From assembly GCF_963082655.1 (NCBI RefSeq), contig NC_081554.1, positions 192,044,206 to 192,108,205 on the forward strand: 64,000 nucleotides of DNA, written 5' to 3'. Origin of the DNA: Stomoxys calcitrans. Its lineage: Eukaryota > Arthropoda > Insecta > Diptera > Muscidae. The notes below the pieces were generated by a model. It ran no database searches. It was not told where the DNA came from and was given only the letters and a program-made list of their open reading frames with translations. Shown here piece after piece: positions 40,831 through 50,764 of the stretch. Position 1 is the first letter of the stretch. Every line of letters starts with the position of its first letter. The position numbers and the translations under genes are program-made.

Positions 40831-41164
40831 TTATTTTGGCCCGTAGCGTGGACGTTTGGTTGGAAGTCGAGTTGGGCTAGGAGATCGGCGTCTTGTGGGT
40901 AAAGTTGTTCGCCTAGTCTGTAAAAAAACATGAAACAATAGGATAATATTCTATGTAACTTAGCTTTCTTTAATTGCAAATGATTTGCATAAAGGAAAAA
41001 ACCATCATTGCCATATGCCATGGGAACTTTCTTAAAAATATATGGCTTTCCTATGAATCATTGAATCTTACCGTCCTCACATATAGTGGTATGGCGGCTT
41101 CGACATTACTTAAAACTACTGCCACAATTAGACCAATGGAAATAAAAATGTTTAGCAAATGCAT
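40831..41164 (-). CDS. Small secreted Arg/Pro-rich peptide, PrAMP-like
   Basis: Two exons, 41164-41072 (31 codons) and 40917-40831 (28 codons plus TAA), with a 154 bp phase-0 intron (GTAAGA donor, TTTTTTTACAG acceptor); 59 aa. Residues 1-23 form a strong signal peptide ('MHLLNIFISIGLIVAVVLSN' then VEA). The mature part (about residues 24-59) is very basic and Pro-rich: 'TRRTTLPTRRRSPSPTRLPT' then KRPRYGPK, with about 9 Arg, 2 Lys and 7 Pro and no Cys or acidic residue. This composition is that of proline-rich antimicrobial peptides such as drosocin, metchnikowin and apidaecin, but I see no sequence match to a named family. TATATAAA lies about 98 bp upstream of the ATG. Codon-level splice evidence is good; function is inference. 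Confidence 0.68.
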
Positions 41165-41254
41165 TCTCGTTGGCTATGTTAAGGAAACTGCTTATATGAC
41201 CGAAGTTATGGCTTGCTTGACGAATTCTATTCAAGACGATTTCAAAGCTAAATG

Positions 41255-41262
41255 TTTATATA
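41255..41262 (-). promoter_or_regulatory. TATA box of the Arg/Pro-rich peptide gene
   Basis: TATATAAA on the minus strand, 91-98 bp upstream of the ATG at 41164. A start about 31 bp downstream would give a 5' UTR near 65 nt. No clear initiator seen. Confidence 0.55.
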
Positions 41263-41794
41263 GTTGAGATGTAGCCATATTCTAGTTCTATGTAGATTGG
41301 TGGTTAAATACATATAACTTCCGTGTGGTTTTATACAATGTCGATTTCCTCCAGTCTTGGTCAAATGCATATCCACTCATGCTTGTGGGTTTAGAAAATT
41401 TTGAAGTTGCGAAGCCCCCAAGAAACTTACCTACATTCGTAGTTTGCCGTACAAACCGTTTGGTTCATTGATCAAACTCGAAATAGATTGGCAAATTATT
41501 CGATTTTCGGCGCTACTCCATAATTTTTTTTTGTTTTTTGTGAATAGTGTGTCATGTCTATTTGCATCATCTTTTCCAGCAGAATATTAAAGAGATCACA
41601 CCTTATGCTATCACTTTGTCTTCAACCTCGTTTGGTATTGAACGGTTTTGGAACTTGTTCCAGCTAGCGCCATCTTGACAAGTCCTATCAATTTTGCAGG
41701 AAAACTAAATGCAGACATGACTAAAAACTTCTTTGAACGTTTAAGATAGCGGTTGTGTTAACAAAAGGATGGTAAGCGCACGAAAAAAATAAAA

Positions 41795-42020
41795 CTTTTG
41801 GGACATTTTTACGACATCGTTTCACTTCAATATATCAAACGTTAGCCACAAACGTAGCAATATTGAACTTATTGTAAAACCTTTTTCAGCTTCGCCTACC
41901 TTAATCTACGGTAAGAATCTTTCTTTTGTTGTAGAACCAAAAACGTGTTACTGGCAAAAGTGTGAAAGCTGCAAACGCTTATTCGTTTACTGGCCCAATA
42001 ATTAGTCTCTAGTGTAGACC
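41795..42020. repeat. Dispersed repeat D250, copy 2
   Basis: Partner of 31880-32130. Located about 550 bp upstream of the Arg/Pro-rich peptide gene. Confidence 0.55.
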
Positions 42021-42167
42021 AGAGATGGACAAAAATACTCATACTATTCCACATTACTGTGTAGGCATAAAAGAAAGTAATTCCAAGCAAGCCCATGGGC
42101 TTGCACACATTGCAATTGTGTAACGTCACTGATATAGACACGTTTTCACCTTATAATTCTCACCCAG

Positions 42168-42925
42168 CATTTTTATACCCTTCACCATAGGGTGTGTGTA
42201 TACCAATTTCGTCATTCCGTTTGTAATATTCGTCTAAGACCCCATAAAGTATATATATTCCTAATCGTTATGACACTTTAAATCGATCTAGCCATATCCG
42301 TCCGTCCGTCTGTCGAAAGCACGCTAACTTTCGAAGGAGTTAAACTAGGTGCAAGAAAATTTTACATAAGTACTTCTAATTAATGTAAGTCGGTTGGGAT
42401 TGTAAATCGGCCAAATCGGTTCAGGTTTAGATATAGCTCCCATACAAACCGATCTCCCGAACAAACTTCTTGAGCTTCTAGAGGGCGCAATTCTTTTTCG
42501 ATTTGGGTGCAATTTTGCATGATGACTTTTCCTATGACCTCCAACAAATGCATTAAGCATGATTCAAATCGGTCCAAAACCTGATATAGCTCCCATATAA
42601 ACCGATCTCCCGAATATAGTTCTTAAGCCGCTAGAGGCCGCCATCCTTATCCGATTTGGCGGAAATTTTGCACGTTGACTTTTTCTATGACATCCAATAG
42701 ATGTACCAAGTTTGGCTCCAATCGGTTCTTAACCTGATGCAGCTTCCATGTGAACCGATCTCCCGAATATACTTCTTGAAGCTCTAGAGGAAGCTATTCT
42801 TATCCTACCATATAAAAACCCATGGAGATTACTTGTAATGACCGCCCATGCCTATAAAGAGAATCCCTCCAAACAATTTGACAAATGCGATCCATGGTTG
42901 AGGGTATATAGGATTCAGCCCAGCT
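42168..42925 (+). mobile_element. Block-built element T1, forward copy
   Basis: 5' module 'atttttatacccttcaccatagg', 'gtccgtccgtctgtcgaaa'; units with 'gatatagctcccatataaaccgatctcccgaa'; 3' 'gcgatccatggttgagggtatataggattcagcccagctcg' ending about 42925 (degenerate terminus). Confidence 0.8.
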
Positions 42926-43152
42926 CGTTTTGATTTGCTTCTTTTTTTTACTGAGCAAATAGCAGTCAGTATGTTGAGCAACTTGGTCGAGTGCGGTTAG
43001 TAAACTCGGATAGTCACAAATTTTCGCCTTACATACAAAAATTCTGGTATGTCCAATGACAAAAGTTATTAGCGCAAGAGACAAATGGCTGCCAGGTACA
43101 AGAAAACAAAATAAAAATTTGTAAGACAAGTAGGATACCTCACAAATGTAGC

Positions 43153-43440
43153 AGTAGGTCAACGTGGCGCAGAGGTTAGCATGTTCGCTTATGACGCCGA
43201 ACGCATGGCGTTAACAACAGCAACATTTTCAGCTGTGGTTATATCCTCTCTAATGCAGGCTACATTTGTAAAGTATCCTGTCATGTCGCTATGCGGCACG
43301 CCGTATGGACTCGACATAAAAAAGAAGATCCTTCATCATTGAGCTTAAAATTTAAAAAAATTAAAATCGGACTGCAATCATTGATATGAGAGAAGTATCC
43401 CTTGTTCCTCAATGGTATGTCCATGGGAAATTTGGTTTAG
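43153..43440 (+). mobile_element. tRNA-derived SINE, type 2, copy 2
   Basis: 'gtaggtcaacgtggcgcagaggttagcatg' at 43154-43183 is the A-box head; the B box is lost (43195-43215). The 3' part 'gcggcacgccgtatggactcg', 'atcattgagctta' and 'aatcggactgcaatcattgatatgagagaag' matches 20880-20930 and 56800-56890. Confidence 0.75.
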
Positions 43441-43498
43441 TATAAGTTTTGCGGTGGTGGGTATAAAAACTTTTTTGTTTAATTTTTTCCTATTAGTT

Positions 43499-44085
43499 GA
43501 ACTTAGAATAGCCTTCAAGGCCTCGATCTTCGGCGCCCCTTCTACATTCTCTGACACCAAGTTTCGAGATGTCTTCAGGGCTTTTAATCGTCCCGGTTTG
43601 CGTGTATCACCGTGATCTGGAGTTTCTTCATTCATTCTGGCAATTGGACCAAGCCAACGCAACCGTTGTATTTGAAACGTTTAGCTATGCTAACGTCGTC
43701 ATAGATCTCATACAATTCGTGGTTTATACGATGCCGATACTCTCCATCAACGCAAACTGATACATAAATTTTACAAAGAATATTTCTCTCAAACACTCCA
43801 AGCACTGCCTCGTCTGCTTTCACAAGTACTCATGCCTCGGAACCATATAATAACACGGGTAGTATCAGTGTCGTGTGTAGAGTAATCTTCGTCTGTCGTG
43901 TCTTGTTTCCAAAGGCTTGCTTAATCCACAGTACCATATGCCAGTATTATTCTTCGCTTTATTACAAAACTGGTGTCATTCGTTTCGGTTACGGAGGTGT
44001 CGAGGTAGATAAAGTCGATGACTATATCAAAGTTGTGATTCCAAACTTTCTCCATTTTCTTTGTCTGCTCGAGTGTACAGGGCAC
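43499..44085 (-). mobile_element. RTE-clade LINE fragment (C-terminal RT region)
   Basis: Minus-strand frames give 'RHDRRRLLYTRH', then 'VLGVFERNILCKIYVSVCVD', 'GEYRHRINHELYEIYDDVSI', and after a frameshift 'MRWLGPIARMNEETPDH'. This is the end of an RTE-type reverse transcriptase ('ERRILRKIYGPV', 'RYNHELY.LY.D', 'RLRWLGHV.RM'). At least two frame breaks; dead copy. Confidence 0.78.
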
Positions 44086-44855
44086 TAGGGTCTAAATCGG
44101 TCGATAGCATAATACAGCTCCCCAAATCTGGACTGATCTGGGCCAAATTGCAGAAAGTTGTCGAAGAACCTAAAGCAACTCACTGTCCCGAATTTCGGCG
44201 AAATCGGAAAATAAATGCACCTTTTATGGGCCCTAAACCTTATATGGAGAGACCGGTCTATATGGCAGCTGTATCCAAATCTTGACCGATCTGGGCCATA
44301 TTGAATAAAGATGTCAAAGGGCCTAACACAACTCACTGTCCCAAAATTCAGCAAAATCGGATAATAAATGTGGCTTTTATGGGCCTAAGAGCCTAAATCG
44401 GCGGACTGGTCTATATTGCAGCGATATCTAAATCTGGACCGTTCTGAGCCAAATTGAAGAAGAATGTCGAAAGGCATTACACAACTCACTGTACAAAATT
44501 TCAGCAAAATGGGACAATAAATGTGGCTTTTCTGGGCCTAAGACCCTAAATCGGCGGATCGGTCTAAATGAGGGCTATATGAAGATATTGTCCGATATAG
44601 CCCAACTTCGAACTTAACCTGCTTATCGACAAAAAAGAATCTGTGCAAAGTTTCAGCTCAATATCTCTATTTTTAAAGACTGTAGAGTTATTTCAACAGA
44701 CAGATGGACGGACATGGCTGGATTGTCTTAGATTTTTACGCTGATCTAGAATATAAATACTTTATGGGGTCGGAAATGTATATTTCGATGTGTTGCAAAC
44801 GGAATGACGAAATGAATATACCCTCATCGTTTGGTGGTGGGTAAGTAAGAACTTT
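44085..44855 (-). mobile_element. Block-built element T1, reverse copy
   Basis: Reverse units 'ggtctatatggcagctgtatccaaatctt'. Terminal 'cagacagatggacggacatgg' (44697-44717) and 'ccctcatcgtttggtggtggg' (44821-44841) are the 5' module in reverse. Abuts the RTE relic. Confidence 0.78.
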
Positions 44856-44889
44856 ACGTACAAAATATCTGTCAATTCAATAAGAAATT

Positions 44890-45462
44890 AAAGCTTCTTG
44901 TGTCCGTAGAAAACTAATCGCCAGATCGGTTTATATGGGTGCGTTATCAGGATATATACCGATTTGGACAGTGCTTAGCACGGTTGTTGGGAATCATAAC
45001 AGAGCACTACATGCAAAAATCAGTCAAATCTGTTAACGATTGCAGCCTAGAGGGCCTCAAGATGTCAAATTGGGAAGTAGGTTTATATATGGGAACTATA
45101 TATAGCCATAAAAGCCGATCGCCAGATTTGACATAAGCCCTAGACGTAAGCCCCTAGATGATGCAATTTTTATTCCATTTGGCTGTAATGTCGCAAGTGG
45201 TGTTTTGATACAACTTCCAACAAGCGTGTCAAGTACGGTCCAAATCAGCCTATAACCTGATATAGCTCCCATATAAATCTAATTACCGATTTGACATCTT
45301 GAGGGCCTGTAAGCCGCAATTGTGTTTTAGATTTGGCTGAAATTTGGCAAATAGTGTTCTTTTAAAATTGTCACTGATTTGGCAGATATTTTGTACGTAA
45401 AGTATAAATGTGGCGTATATCTATTATTCAGCCCGGTCGAACTTAATGCGTTCTTAATTGTT
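44890..45462. mobile_element. Block-built element T1, mixed/rearranged copy
   Basis: 44920-45110 carries reverse units ('cagatcggtttatatggg'); 45120-45462 carries forward units and the forward terminus 'cagcccggtcgaacttaatgcgttcttaattgtt' at 45430-45462. Probably two overlapping copies. Confidence 0.65.
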
Positions 45463-47160
45463 ATACCCTCCACCATAGGATGGGTGTATACTAATTTCGT
45501 CACTCTGTTTGTAACACCTCGAAATATGCGTCTGAGACCCCATAAAGTATATATATTCTTAATCGCCATGTCATTTTAAGTCGATCTAGCCATGTCCGTC
45601 CGTCTGTTTGTCGAAAGCACGCTAACTTTCGAAGTATTGTAGTAAGGCTAGCCGCTTGAAATTTTGCACAAATACTTTTTATACCCTACACCACTACTGT
45701 GGTACAGGGTATTATAACTTAGTGCATTTGTTTGTAACACCCAAAAGGAAGAGAGATAGATGATAAGTATACCGATGGACGCCTAGAGACGAAGCCTATT
45801 GAAATTGGAAGAAATCGCTTCAGATTTGGCTATAGCTTCCATATATATGTTCGTCCGATTTGCAGTAATAATGCAATAAAATGGTAATTTGTTAACCGAT
45901 TCTCTTGAAATTTGGCAGGGAGGATTTTCTTATGACTCTCAATATTACTGGTGAATTTAATAAAAATCGGTTTAGATTTGGATATAGCTGCCATGTTCGT
46001 TCGATTTGGAGTAATACAGCAATAAAATGGGTTTTTGTTGACCGATTCTCTCGAAGTTCAACAGGAAGGTTTTTTTTACGACTCTCGATGTTACTGGTGA
46101 ATTTCATAGAAGTCGGTTCAGATTTGGATATAGCTCTCATATATATATATATATCTCACCCGATTTTTACTCCCAGACCCACTGCAAGCGCATTTATTGA
46201 CCAATCGTCCCAACATTTTGTATAATGCTTTCCTCGACGAATTCCATAATATCCATAAAGTTTGGTCGAAATCGGTTCAGATTTAGATATAGCTCCCATG
46301 TATATGTTCGTCAGATTTTGGCTAATTTGTTGTCATTTGTCAACCGTGGTTAGTACATTTTCAACATATTTGCTTAGCTTGAAATTTGAATTTTAATAAT
46401 TATAAATAATTATAAATAAATTATAATAAATGGTTATAAGTGTAGGTCGGTTGGGATTGTAAATAGGCCAAATTGGTTCATAACCTGATATAGCTTTCAT
46501 ATAAACCGATCTGGGGTCTTGACTTCTTGAGCCTCTAGAGGACGCAATTCTCATCCGATTTGACTGAAGTTTTGCACGTTAGGTTTTGGTATCACTTCCA
46601 ACAACTGTGTTAGGTATGATTCAAATCGGTTCATAATCTGGTATAGCTGTCATATAAACCGATCTTGGATCTTGACTTCTTGAGCCAATAGAGCGCTCAA
46701 TTCTCATTCGATTTGGCTGAAATTTTGCATGAGGTGTTTCGTTATGACTTCCAATAACTGTGCTGTAGGGCGCAATTCTCATCCGGTTTGGCAGAAATTT
46801 TGTACAACGTCTTCTCTCATGACCTTCAAAGTACGTGTCTAATATGGTCTGAATCGATCAATAGCTACAGCTCCCATATAAATCTATCTCCCGATTTTGC
46901 TACTTGAGCTCCTACAAGGCGCAATTCTTATCAGAATGAACTGAAATATTACACAATGACTTCTACAATATTCAGCATTCATTTATGGACCGAATCGGAC
47001 TATAACTTGATATAGTTCCAATAGCATAACAGTTCTTAGTCAATATTCTTTGTTTGCCTATAAAGAGATACCGCGCATAGAACTCGACAAATGCGATCCA
47101 TGGTGGAAGGTATATAAGATTCGGCCCGGCCGAATTTAGCACGCTCTTGCTTGTTTTATT
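45463..47160 (+). mobile_element. Block-built element T1, forward copy split by a T2 element
   Basis: Left half 45463-45675: 'ataccctccaccataggatgg', 'gtccgtccgtctgtttgtcgaaa', '...aaattttgcacaaatactt'. The interrupted word resumes at 46436, 'ataagtgtaggtcggttggga', and the element continues to '3' terminus 'cggcccggccgaatttagcacgctcttgcttgtttt' (47123-47158). Confidence 0.8.
45676..46435 (+). mobile_element. Block-built element T2 nested in a T1 element
   Basis: 5' end 'tttataccctacaccactac' then 'tgtggtacagggtattata', as at 33803. Units around 'gatttggatatagct.ccatatat' at 45825, 45970, 46120 and 46285. It ends in an AT-rich tail 'aattataaataattataaat' near 46400-46435. The host T1 element is cut cleanly on both sides. 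Confidence 0.75.
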
Positions 47161-47277
47161 TTCATATTTTTACCATCTGCTGATTCATTTGTGATTATTG
47201 TACTCAGAAAAGTAAGGAGACTTCCTTTTCATATGAATAAAAAGAAGCCATATTCCAAAGGTCAGACTTAGGATTTC

Positions 47278-47312
47278 TATAAAATGGAAGCTTTATCACA
47301 GAGACCATCAGT
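47278..47312 (+). promoter_or_regulatory. TATA box and initiator of a small secreted-peptide gene
   Basis: TATAAAA at 47278-47284 and ATCAGT at 47307-47312; the initiator A (47310) is 32 bp from the first T, the canonical arthropod spacing. This places transcription start downstream of the ATG at 47284 and selects the ATG at 47368. A GGAGACTTCC word lies at 47216-47225. Confidence 0.72.
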
Positions 47313-47367
47313 GCTATTTTGCTTTCAAACTGGACACCAGAAAAAATCGCAATACTTTTTATTCGAA

Positions 47368-47568
47368 ATGCATTTTTTACGAATCATTATCGTAGTTATC
47401 GTTTCTGTGACATTGCTGCAGATCAACGCTTATGGTGGCCTATTCGCTTCAAAAACAATACAAACTTGTAAAAAGGTGGTAGGAAGGCTACCTCCTTTGT
47501 TTTTGGTGGGCATTAGTAATAATGCCACAAATAATGGCAAGATCAAAAGTCCCATAAAAATGCCTTAG
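47368..47568 (+). CDS. Small secreted peptide, 66 aa, unknown family
   Basis: Intronless as read, stop TAG at 47568. A signal peptide of about 22 residues, 'MHFLRIIIVVIVSVTLLQIN' then AYG, is followed by a basic mature part of about 42 residues with 'TIQTCKKVVGRLPPLFLVG' and a Lys-rich end 'KSPIKMP', a single Cys and two possible N-glycosylation sites ('NAT', and no second strong one). The frame is open upstream to an ATG at 47284, but that ATG overlaps the TATA box, so I reject it. I do not recognise the family. Its neighbour at 48294 has a similar size and secretory layout. Expression and a possible unseen intron cannot be judged here. Confidence 0.58.
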   Translation: MHFLRIIIVVIVSVTLLQINAYGGLFASKTIQTCKKVVGRLPPLFLVGISNNATNNGKIKSPIKMP

Positions 47569-47804
47569 AAGTGTTGCAAAGACAATTTGAAAAAGAATTG
47601 AATAAAAATTCAGACTGCCACAAAATATCACATATCTATAAACATATAGTAAATATATCATTATCAAATCTAATTCCGAGAGAAAGATGGAGAGAGAGAT
47701 AGGTAAGAATAAATGTTCTTTCTGAACAAATCGCATTTTAAAGTTTAAAGTTTAAATTCTATAAAAAACTCTAAAAGAAGTATTTTCCAATCGGCATAAA
47801 GAGT

Positions 47805-47814
47805 GGGAATTTTT
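47805..47814 (+). promoter_or_regulatory. Possible NF-kappaB/Relish-type site
   Basis: GGGAATTTTT fits the GGGRAYYYYY type consensus. It lies 480 bp upstream of the Bomanin-like gene. A single 10-mer in AT-rich DNA is weak evidence. Confidence 0.25.
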
Positions 47815-48293
47815 GTTATATTAGCGTGTTCGAAAACCATTAACAAAGTGTTATACTGTTATACCACTAAATTGACTTTAACTAAACGACTTATTTAGAT
47901 TCGCTGAATAATATATTTCATTTGACTTTGTTGAAATTTTTTATTTAAAGCAATTATGTATTATCTCTTCTATTCAATGTCAATGATTACTAAATTCTTA
48001 CTGCTAATAGGAAAATTAATAAAAAATTTTCCATAGACCAGGTTTTCTATATATATCTATTACTTGACATTGGTGGTGGCCAAGAGCATTTATAATCCAC
48101 TAAGATTCCGTCCTACCCTTACCATAAATTTCATTTTTTGCTTTTTTAACCACATTGGCTTTTTTCTCATTTATTTTTGTAGTTTTTATTGAACTTTAAT
48201 CAACAGATTGCCATATCAAACATCATGCACTTACACTGTGTTTAAACATATTCTAAGTATCTTTACAACAAGTCTATTGGATTTCAAAAAACA

Positions 48294-48536
48294 ATGCAGT
48301 TTTGTAATATTATCCTTTGCATTGGACTCTTCGTCTGCTTTGTAGTGTGTAGTGTTCAAAGCATCCTGCCTCTTCCTCCAAATGATCCAAGGGTAAATTA
48401 TTAAAAAAATGCCATCGATGGACTAATCGATCTTTCTCATTACTATATTTAGATATCCAATTGTGGACCTGTCTGCAATCTACCTAAACCTAAAATTGGC
48501 GGTCCTCCTTTAAAACATAAAGGACGCAGATTGTGA
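48294..48536 (+). CDS. Small secreted peptide resembling Bomanin/IM1 precursors
   Basis: Two exons, 48294-48392 (33 codons) and 48453-48536 (27 codons plus TGA), with a 60 bp phase-0 intron (GTAAAT donor, TATTTAG acceptor); 60 aa. The signal peptide is 'MQFCNIILCIGLFVCFVVCS' then VQS. A short pro-like segment 'ILPLPPNDPR' follows, then 'ISNCGPVCNLPKPKIGG' and a basic end 'LKHKGRRL'. Drosophila Bomanins have a signal peptide, a Pro/Asp pro-segment and a short mature part with a CxxCN motif; here the spacing is C-x3-C-N, so the resemblance is partial. Bomanins are Toll-induced haemolymph peptides. The alternative is an unrelated secreted peptide (salivary or seminal). The gene model is solid; the family assignment is tentative. 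Confidence 0.65.
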
Positions 48537-48639
48537 AGTGTTAATCATTTATTATGTGCTTTTCCTTTTTTCCCAAAGTTAATAATATATCTATAAAGTT
48601 TTAAAAGAAATATATTTGTTTTGATTTGTAACTATAGTG

Positions 48640-49390
48640 AGGGGGGTTCCCTACCGCTCGCTATGTCAATCGTTCAGCGAAATCCCAATTAAGTACGATC
48701 TAGATCGGGAGTCCTTATGAAACTCGCTATGCCAAATTGGGCAATAAATGCGTCATTTATGGGCTTAAGGCTTAACATCAAGAGATCGGTCTATATTGAG
48801 GTTATATGATCATAGAGTCCATCTTCGAAATTACACTGCCTATGATAAAAACAAGATTCTGCTAGAAATTTATACAAAATAAATGTATGGTATAATTTTA
48901 TTGAACATACTAAACTTCTGTCAAACCAGTAAAAATTAAAGCTTTTAGGAACCGAACAAGGATGATCGGGAAAACGGTTTACATGGGTGCTCTATCAGAT
49001 TATAGACTGATTTGGACCGTACTTGGCACAGTTGTTGAAAGTCATAACAGAACAACAGCCAAATCGAACAAAAATTGCGACTTCCAGGGGATCAAGAAGT
49101 CGAATCAGGAGATCGGTTTATATGGGAGCTATATCTAAATCTAAACCGACATGGTCCATTTGCAATCCCCAACGACCTACATCAATATAAAGTATCTGTG
49201 CAAAAATTCAAGCGGTTAGTTTTATGCGTTCGACCGCTATCGTCCTTTCGTTAGACGGACGAACGGACGTAACTAGATCGATCAGAACATCGAAATGATC
49301 AAGAATATATGCACTTTATGGGGTCTTAGACGAACATTTCCAGGCATTACAAACGGAATAACTAGATTACTATACCCTGAGTACAACAAG
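48640..49390 (-). mobile_element. Block-built element T1, reverse copy, degenerate
   Basis: Reverse units 'gatcggtttatatgggagctatatctaaatc' (49111-49141) and reverse 5' module 'ttagacggacgaacggacg' (49251-49269), ending near 'ctataccctgag' at 49371-49382. 48640-48800 is a fragment of the 'GCCATATAGACC' subfamily. Confidence 0.7.
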
Positions 49391-49479
49391 TTAAGGCGCA
49401 TTTTTTTCGTGTCGTGCCGAATTTTATCTACACTCAACCATGTATCGCTTGTGATACACATTTTAAATGATTTCTTCAA

Positions 49480-49845
49480 ATACATAAAATCTATACCAAG
49501 TTATAGACCGATATGTTCTGTACTTGCGATGGCTGTTAGAAGTCATAAAAAAAATATCGTCTTCAAAATTTCAGAATCAAATAATTAGATCACTAGATTG
49601 GTTTATATGTGTGTAAATAACGATTTAGATCTTACTTGAGGCAATTATTGGAAGTTATAAGAAAACACAGCCAGAAAAATGTCAGCCCAATTGAATAAGA
49701 ATTGCTCCCTCTAGAGCCCCAAGAAATTAAATAGGGAGATCGATTTATGTGAAGCTATATCAGGTTATAGACCGATTTAGATTATACTTGGGACAGTTTT
49801 TGGAAGTTATAACAAAACACCACGAACAACAGTTCAGCCAAACCG
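49480..49845 (-). mobile_element. Block-built element T1, reverse fragment
   Basis: 'accaagttatagaccgatat', 'gattggtttatatgtgtg', 'gaagctatatcaggttatagaccgattta'. It runs directly into the minisatellite that follows. Confidence 0.65.
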
Positions 49846-49847
49846 CT

Positions 49848-50762
49848 GAAACTACCCTTTCTTTTAGGAAAGGGTACTAAAACTACCCCCTGTTTTGGGA
49901 AAGAAAGGGTACTAAAACTACCCATTGGGATAGGGCACTAATGCTAACCTTTGGAAAAGGGTTCTAAAACTACGCTTTTGGAAAGGGTACGATATTAACC
50001 TAAAACTACCCTTTCGTGTACCTTTTTCTTGAAAGGGTACTAAAACTACCCATTCCTTTGAGAAAGGATACTAAAATTTACCTTTGCTTTGGAAAAGGGT
50101 GCTAAAACTACACTTTTTTTTGAAAAGGGTACTAAAACTTCCCTTTATTTTTGAAAAGGGTACCAAAACTACCCTTACCTTGTGAAAAGGGTACTAAAAC
50201 AACCCTTTATTTTTGAAAAGGGTACTAAAACCACCTTGTCCTTTGGTAAATAGGTGTTTAAACTACCCTTTCTTTTGTGAAATGATACTAAAACTACCCT
50301 TTATCTTTTAAAACTACCATTCCTTTGGGAAGGGATACTAAAACTACCCTTTCCGTTGTGAAAGGTACTAAACTACTCTTTTCGTTGGGAAAGGGCACTA
50401 AAACTACTCTTTTCTTTGGGAAAGGGTACTTAAGCTACCCCTTGGCTTGAAAAATATCCCTTTTTGGAAAGGGTACTAAAACCACCCTTTTTTGGAATAG
50501 GGTACTAAACCACTTTTTCCTTTGGGAAGGGGTACTAAAATTATCCTTTCCGTTAGGAAAGGTTACTAATGTACCCCTCCACTTGGGAAGGGGTACTAAA
50601 ATTACCCTTTTATTTAGGGAAAGGGTGCTAAAATTACCTTTTTCTTTTGGGAAAGGGTACTAAAATTACCATCTTCTTTGGAAAAGGTTACTGAAATTAC
50701 CCTTTTATTTGGGAAGGGTACTAAAATTACAATTTCCTTTAGAATAGGGTAATGAAACCCTT
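49848..50762. repeat. Minisatellite, unit about 31 bp, about 28 copies
   Basis: Tandem array of ACTAAAACTACCCTTT followed by CCTTTGGGAAAGGGT, with variation in length (about 25-36 bp). Within each unit ACCCTTT and AAAGGGT are complementary, so every unit can fold as a small hairpin. No similarity to any other repeat in the window. The only ORF is a chance frame. Confidence 0.9.
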
Positions 50763-50764
50763 CA

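Noticed and set aside
47284..47367. 28-codon N-terminal extension of the 66-aa peptide from the ATG at 47284
   Set aside because: That ATG overlaps the TATA box and lies upstream of the predicted initiator; the extension would also bury the signal peptide.
49848..50762. Regularly repeated ~31 bp units resembling a CRISPR array
   Set aside because: No unique spacers separate the repeats; unit length drifts; the genome is a eukaryote. It is a minisatellite.
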